This document shows positions 58,101-64,000 of a DNA stretch of 64,000 nucleotides, in pieces. Origin of the DNA: Helicoverpa zea (taxonomy: Eukaryota > Arthropoda > Insecta > Lepidoptera > Noctuidae); NCBI RefSeq assembly GCF_022581195.2, contig NC_061470.1, forward strand, positions 1,302,001-1,366,000. The letters are read 5' to 3'. Within the stretch, counting starts at the first letter, position 1. Every line of letters begins with the position of its first letter. The notes under the pieces were generated by a model. The model ran no database searches and was not told where the DNA came from. It was given only the letters and a program-made list of their open reading frames with translations. The translations under genes were made by a program, and so were the position numbers.

Positions 58101-59082
58101 TCTTTTGTCAAGCAAATCAGCTCCGGTTTCTAACACATAGTTTACAAACACGTGAGCATTAGTCAATTAAGGCACAAATCAAATCAGATTTGAGATTCTA
58201 ATCTGGCGCTATAAAACTATTGAATCACTTACATTGCACAGATTATATCTTTCTTATTAAATGACGCATCAAGCGTTAGTTTTTCCCCGCTTACAACTTC
58301 AGCGGCTATGCTGAACTTATCTCTTCTAAGTGTGATAAAGTAAAATAATGAAAATTAAATGCTTCGATACAATAACAAACAGGATATCTAAAGTGTGAGA
58401 AGCACGGAAATATTGGAGATCAATATGCGATTATTGGTAGCGTTTGATATCGTTGTGGTGACGAAAATTTTTTGGGAATATTCCTAAGGCAGCAGGATTT
58501 TTTTTCCCTCATTTCTTCTTCACTTGTACAACTGATATCTATTAATAACGGGACGCCTATAAATACATACACTACGCTAGTCGCAAGACTAAATAAGTTG
58601 TATTGTTGTATTGTAAATATAGATAAGGAGGCCCTAAGTTAGCTCCTTGAGGAACTCCTGAGTTGAAGCCAGCAGTGTTCAAGTATTTTTACATATTTGG
58701 TTGGCATGACAATTTTACGGTCTCAGTGAGTCAGAAGGAATGGGATCCCAAATCAATGCTTACGTCGACTCCTCAATTGACACTATCCCGACCCGGGAAT
58801 AAAAATCACTAAATCAATGAATGAAACCAAACAGTTAATAAATTCCCATTTTTTCACGGAATTTCTGGTGACTTCATAACAAAACTAAAATCATCAGATA
58901 ACGATGACTATCAATGATTGAACTTGTCGGTAGATATTGACTTTAATAAACCCTAATTAATTAATCCGTATTATCTTATCGATTTTATTGATATTGATCT
59001 AGTAATTGGCGTGATTTGAGCTTGGATTGTTCGGAAGTTAATATGGTAGCCGAATTTTCGGCAATCATCAGTGGTATCTAAG

Positions 59083-62000
59083 ATGTTATTGCAATCGGGC
59101 TTGTTCGTTCTACTGGTAGCTGTTTTACAGGTAAATTGCGAATTACGGTGTATTTTAAGGCTTAATAAAAAGCTAATGCAAGCTTTTAAAGTGACTTTCG
59201 AGACTATTGTTTTAATTTTATACGTTATTATGTTGCAAGTGTTACGTAATAATGTTAATTAAGTCCTTCAATAATTTTTGGTAGTTCACCTGCCCCATCA
59301 GAACTACAAGTCCCTCTAAGGGTTGATATCATCTTTTAAATAGCGGTTATTGAAATAGAGCTTTCACAATTTCAGGTATCAGCTCGTTCCAAAAATATAG
59401 AACCAGTCTTAATTGACAATGTGATCAGGGAAGGTGAGTCAAAGCTTTATTATCTTCATCTTCATAATTTAATAAACATAAATAAATCTCTTTTGAACCG
59501 TTTTCTCTGTTCCGAGTAGGGGACACTGTAACGTTCTATTTTCTTTACACATACAAAATTCCTGTAACTTCTCTATACAGATTTGAAAAAATCTTTTTCA
59601 TGTTTGTTATTTATCACTGTATCCTAAAACTCGCGTGACACATCTTCTCTACTCCCTAATTCCTCAGAATACGATGCAGCACCATCATCTTCGCGCATCG
59701 TGTCTGGTTGGGAGGCCAGGCCTGGTCAGCATCCTCACCATGCGGCTCTGCGGCTGGTCAGCGAGGTCGGAGGAGTGAGCGGCTGCGGAGGTTCCATTGT
59801 TTCCAAGGAATGGGTTATCACTGCTGCTCATTGTACCGCTGGGTAAGTTACAAATACCTAACCAGCTATTTTGTTTCAATCGCCACAAATAATGTTAGCT
59901 TCAGTTATTGTAGAAAATTGGCTCATACGATTACTTATGGTTTGGTCTAAAAACGTTTAGTTTTCAAAAGACATTTTGAACGGCATAAAAATAAGATTAA
60001 AAAATGAAAGTCGAAGTTCGCAAGAAGAACACACTGCATCTACGGTAGAGAGCATTAGCTCAGCATAACTGCCAGACAAATTCCAGTGCATGACTGGCAA
60101 GTTACCTAACTTAGGTTTTCATTACCTACCTAATTGAAGAAGGTACGTCAATCTGCATTCATGTCTATCCACAGCCGTATAACCGTTGTCGTCCGCGGAG
60201 GCGTGGTGTCCCTCACCGACCCGGAGTACATCTTCGAGACCACGGAGTTCTACAACCATCCCCAGTACAATGACCTGCTGCCGCTGGTTGTGCAGCCACA
60301 TGACATCTCCCTGGTCAAAGTGCAGAGGCCTTTCGTTTACAGCAGTGAGTACCTTATTATTAACAGGACTTTGTGAAATCATCAAATTACCCCTCCCTCA
60401 GTTGCTTCTTGTAAAACACTGGAACTCAGCCGCATCCAGTTGAAGGACTGGAGGATGGATCCCAACATTGTTGGGAAAGGGCTCAGGAGATGTTCTTACC
60501 AAGGGATTACCAGGTTCCTCGGATGTGAAGATCAGATTAGCAGTTGCTCCATGTAAAGCACTGGTTCTCAGCTGTATCCGTTAAGAATGAAAGCCAGCCA
60601 AAGCCACAACAGAAAATGACTTGTCGAATTGCTCTCATTATTGAAATGATGCGTTATAATAATCTTGTCTCGAAATCAAAGGGGATACTTTTACTTTTAA
60701 TTAAGCTACGACATACTCCATAGAATCTTTAAGAAAACGCTTCTAATTCGTATTTTTTGTTAAAGTTTAATTGAAAACAAACATCCCTTCATAATTTGAC
60801 GTGTTCTTCCAGGGTTGCTGAGTCCGATCCGCGTGCAGTCGAGAGCTGATGCTTACCGCAACTATGACGGAGAACAGGTCTACGCGAGTGGACACGGCAG
60901 GACATGGACTTTAGGTCAGTACTTACTTATCCTTTTATTAGGTACCTATTGCTTGAACTGAAGATTTGAAGAAGAAATCCTGTGGAGTTCTAGGTTTTTT
61001 TACCAGATTGACTCTTAAAATAGACTATCGCGGGTCTGTTTAAATACGCGAAAACAAGTAAATGAATAAGGTACACAATCAACACAAAGATTGTAATCTA
61101 CACACCGCGTGTTTCTTAATCATAATTTCAGTAGGAAATGCTTATCAAGATTGCTTTTCAATTAGGCAATCTGATAATAATACCCAGAAAAATGTCATAA
61201 ACAAATAGATACGAGTAATTACATGAGACAGATTGTATGAGGAAATAATGAAATCAGGGTCTCTTCAAATGTAACGTTTGTATTTCGATAGGCACAGTGG
61301 TTTTAAGCATCTCAGACATCAGACAGCTCAAAATTATTCCCCATCTAATGCTTTGTGAGAATATAGTCTATGGTTGCAAACAAACACACCCACGATAAAG
61401 AAGAATTATTAAGTAGGACATAAAGAAGAAGCCTCATTCATATGAAATGGCTTATACATTAGGGGATTCCTAAAGTAGGTAAATCGGCGCAGAAAAGTAA
61501 CCATGATGTTCTGAAATGTATATTGTTTTGTCTCTAGGTCCCGTAACCGAGGTGTTGAACTGGGTGTACCTGAACGCCGTCTCTAACCCCGCCTGTGCCG
61601 CCATCTTTGGAAACGCTCTCATCATCGACACCACCATCTGCGCACGATTCTTCAACGTTACCTCACAGTCTACTTGCCAGGTAAGAGATATCAAAACTTC
61701 AACTATGTACTTACATAAGGACCTATGTTCTCAAAAATTCTTCGTTCTAAAAATATTGAAACATGAAATAACTACTGCCATAGGTTACCACGGCAAATCG
61801 TTCGAAATTATTTTTTTGACATAGAGATTAAGAAATATCTAAGAGTTATTTATGTAATTGAACTATTTCTTTTTCCCCAGGGTGACAGCGGTGGCCCATT
61901 GGTCCACGTTGGCTCCGACGGAGTCCCCACTCTCATCGGTGTCACGTCCTTCGTCGCTGGTGGTGACTTTGGCTGCCACTCTGGCCTTCCTGCTGGTAAA

Positions 62001-62496
62001 TACTGTTCTAATATCTTTTTAACAGCTTCTAAGGTCATGTAGTTACCTACTGACACAAAAAATGCGATCGATTTATTTGCACGATGTGTTACTTACCTAT
62101 TTTTTTTTTCTGTTAGGTTTCATTCGTCCCGGACCTTACCACTCCTGGTTCCAAGAGGTGACCGGCATTGACTTCGAGAATCTGCAAGAAGACGATGATG
62201 ATGATGATGATGATAATAACGTGACCACACCAGCGCCAGAATCTGAGGAAGAAGAAGACCCCGAGACCCCAGCGCCACCTGCCGACTCAGAAGAAGAAGA
62301 AGAAGATGATGAATCTACTCCCAAACCCGACGAGTCTGAGGAAGACAGCTCCGACAGCTCGGAGTCTGACGAAGATGGAGAAATGTCAGAACTACTGAAA
62401 CGCCTTGAAGTGAAAGTCAAAGTCAAGGTCAGGTTCAACAAATACAAGGTCAAGAAGGAACTGGAAAAGGAAAAAGAGATTAAGAAACGCCATTGA
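59083..62496 (+). CDS. Secreted chymotrypsin-like serine protease with acidic C-terminal tail
   Basis: Exons 59083-59130, 59376-59433, 59668-59842, 60175-60344, 60813-60914, 61538-61680, 61881-61995 and 62117-62496 join to 396 residues. Residues 1-16 (MLLQSGLFVLLVAVLQ) are a signal peptide; a propeptide ends at Arg45, cut before IVSGW. The S1-family triad is visible: His90 in TAAHC, Asp137 in HDISLV, Ser235 in GDSGGP. The residue six before the catalytic Ser is Ser229, not Asp, which points to chymotrypsin/collagenase rather than trypsin specificity. After the domain (to about 290) come residues 295-370, very rich in Asp/Glu/Ser with Pro/Thr, then a Lys/Arg-rich end (RLEVKVKVKVRFNKYKVKK...IKKRH). 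Midgut proteases lack such a tail. Start: an upstream in-frame GTG is ignored in favour of the ATG that opens the signal peptide. AATAAA follows at 62653. Confidence 0.9.
60395..60605 (+). repeat. Two tandem fragments of a dispersed repeat in the protease intron
   Basis: cttgtaaaacactggaactc...cccaacattgttgggaaagg and gatcagattagcagttgctc...aaagcactggttctcagctg are two partial copies of the family noted at 9736-9785. Confidence 0.6.
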
Positions 62497-62652
62497 TTTA
62501 AATGTAATTATTTAAATTAAACCATTAAATAGTTCACTATTTATTTATTATTTTTATTTGCCATTGTTTGGCTGATTTTTTAAGCGAAAATATTGTTAGT
62601 GTTACCACATTCTATGTTGTTTTGCGTTCCCTACTTGCGTTCACCAAGAAAA

Positions 62653-62658
62653 CAATAA
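62653..62658 (+). terminator. Polyadenylation signal of the protease gene
   Basis: AATAAA 157 bp after the TGA, in an AT-rich context and followed by T-rich sequence. Confidence 0.5.
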
Positions 62659-62659
62659 A

Positions 62660-64000
62660 AGTTATTTTTATAAGACAATCTAATATCTCTGTCCGATCAA
62701 GTTCTAGTGATAACAAATTCAAAATAAATTCATTTTAATTCAACTCTTGTTTTATTTCTACTTGAATGAATCACGATATTTTTAGAGCTGGTAACTTCCA
62801 TCAGTTGTGTCATCTTATGTATTTTACGTCATTCACAAGTATTGGAATCTCAAGTATGTAACTTTTGCAATTTATCATACAATTTATGAATAAACATTCC
62901 TTTTTGAAATGAAATGGAGGGACCGAATACTAAAGGTAAGTTTTGGTTGTATTAATAACTCGTATTTAAGTATAAAAAGTTGATATTTAAGCATGTTTTG
63001 GGTGCAGAACCTGTCATAGAAGTGTGTGGGCGATTCTTGTAAGTTATCATGAATTATCTTTTGTTTGTCCTACGCCTCGCCTTTAGCAACTTGAGAATAA
63101 CTTGCTGCAGATCTGTTTAAGATAAAGACTTAGGGAAAAGTCTCAAGAATAAGACCTAAATGTAGTTCTAACACATCGTATAATAGCTTTGATTTGCGAT
63201 GTTTACTTCCGCGACGCAACTTCTAAGTTGAAGGATAATGTTCATAAAAATATAATTTATGTTTTGCCTCGTTAAACCTTATTCATTAGAAAGGTATTTG
63301 ACATTCAACTGCAACCATTTAGGAAATAATTAAGTAACAAACAATAAATATGTATGAGATACGCCAAAACTTTAATTAATTCCTTATTCTACAAATTATA
63401 ATTTATAAGATCATTGGAAAGAGACGAGTCTGTCCAAATGAACAAACAAAGCCATTATAAGGCAGTCCAAAGTGTAATATTTAAAACGTTTATATGTGAA
63501 TAATATAGTTTTTATGTTTATTATCACAACTGAAATGTTTTCTTTATTACTCATAGAAAATCCAGAAAGGGTTTTATGAACAAACAAACCACCAGCAGAT
63601 TAAAGTAGAACAGAAGTAGTTTTCTCCAAGAATTTGGCAAATATTTTATAATTAAAGTAATTATTTAGCATATTTTTAATACGATTCCAACAGCAATTAC
63701 TGGGTATATTGTGCAGGAAATCATTGAAGGTTAAAAATTAAGTCTATTCTAATTTAGGAACCAAACAATCAAATATGAACATGTTCACAAAGAAAAAGTC
63801 ATTCATATCAATTGATATCAAATTTACATATTAAGGAAATATTAAGATGAAAATGTTTTTACCATTAATATTTGACATGTCATTAAATAAATTAAAAACA
63901 CAGCTTATCTTGCTGTATTTCTATTTGTTGTGTACTAGTTGGTAAATCAGGGCTTTGAGTACTCACATTGAATAAAGTACTCGTACCATAGAAAATATTA
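62660..64000. other. AT-rich intergenic DNA at the right edge
   Basis: No supported coding region, RNA gene or recognised transposon; only short motif-free open frames. Confidence 0.6.

Larger units (their letters stand above)
50384..59082. other. Intergenic region between the TLCD3-like gene and the protease
   Basis: The first part is the TLCD3-like 3' UTR, with a candidate AATAAA at 50844. The remainder is AT-rich and holds a cluster of TTGCGCAA palindromes (53711-53757), the hAT element 55373-57137 and the repeat 57782-58100. No host coding region was recognised; open frames are short and motif-free. Confidence 0.6.

Noticed and set aside
62136..62453. Serine-rich 105-residue minus-strand frame
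   Set aside because: It is the antisense of the Asp/Glu codon runs of the protease tail.

Overview
This is nuclear DNA from a moth (Lepidoptera, probably a noctuoid). The genes have introns with GT-AG splice sites, and the DNA between them is AT-rich and full of lepidopteran repeats: a tRNA-derived SINE ending in the cagtgggacgataaaaaggc block, R1-clade LINE 3' ends, the 'ccgttttcccgcggtttcaccc' repeat, hAT and TTAA elements, and many hairpin MITEs. The species is inferred from repeat style only.

Three genes can be assembled. (1) Coronin, minus strand, 32495 down to 4354: 13 coding exons giving a 579-residue actin regulator (WD propeller, linker, C-terminal coiled coil), with a 60-residue N-terminal extension from two upstream exons and a 16.6 kb intron packed with transposons. 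(2) A TLC-domain protein of the TLCD3/FAM57 family, plus strand, 42255-50383, with a plausible tiny first exon at 33034-33054 that puts it head to head with coronin across about 540 bp. (3) A secreted chymotrypsin-like serine protease, plus strand, 59083-62496, eight exons, with an unusual long acidic then basic C-terminal tail.

The most striking feature is at 9917-12445. The exon for one propeller segment of coronin is present as 15 head-to-tail copies of a 171 bp unit (135 bp exon plus 36 bp spacer). The copies look identical and leave one open frame of 909 codons. If the first splice donor of the array is used, coronin is normal; if the array is retained, up to 14 extra 57-residue segments are added. 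The same gene has other donor-side duplications (4988-5080, 8375-8394, 14045-14053), one of them an intact 31-codon alternative exon. Exon 4 of the TLCD3-like gene is also partly duplicated. Both longer exon copies differ from their parents only at synonymous sites.

Mobile DNA fills the remainder: a nearly intact Tc1 transposon with a DD34E transposase split by a short intron (37652-39355); two hAT elements with 8 bp target duplications (22480-24029 with a nested R1 LINE; 55373-57137 with a THAP remnant); a second THAP-bearing element in the TLCD3 intron (46933-47909); an inverted pair of 465 bp TTAA elements; a TA-flanked 1.3 kb element (26846-28144); and numerous palindromic MITEs. No rRNA gene, canonical tRNA gene or CRISPR array was seen.
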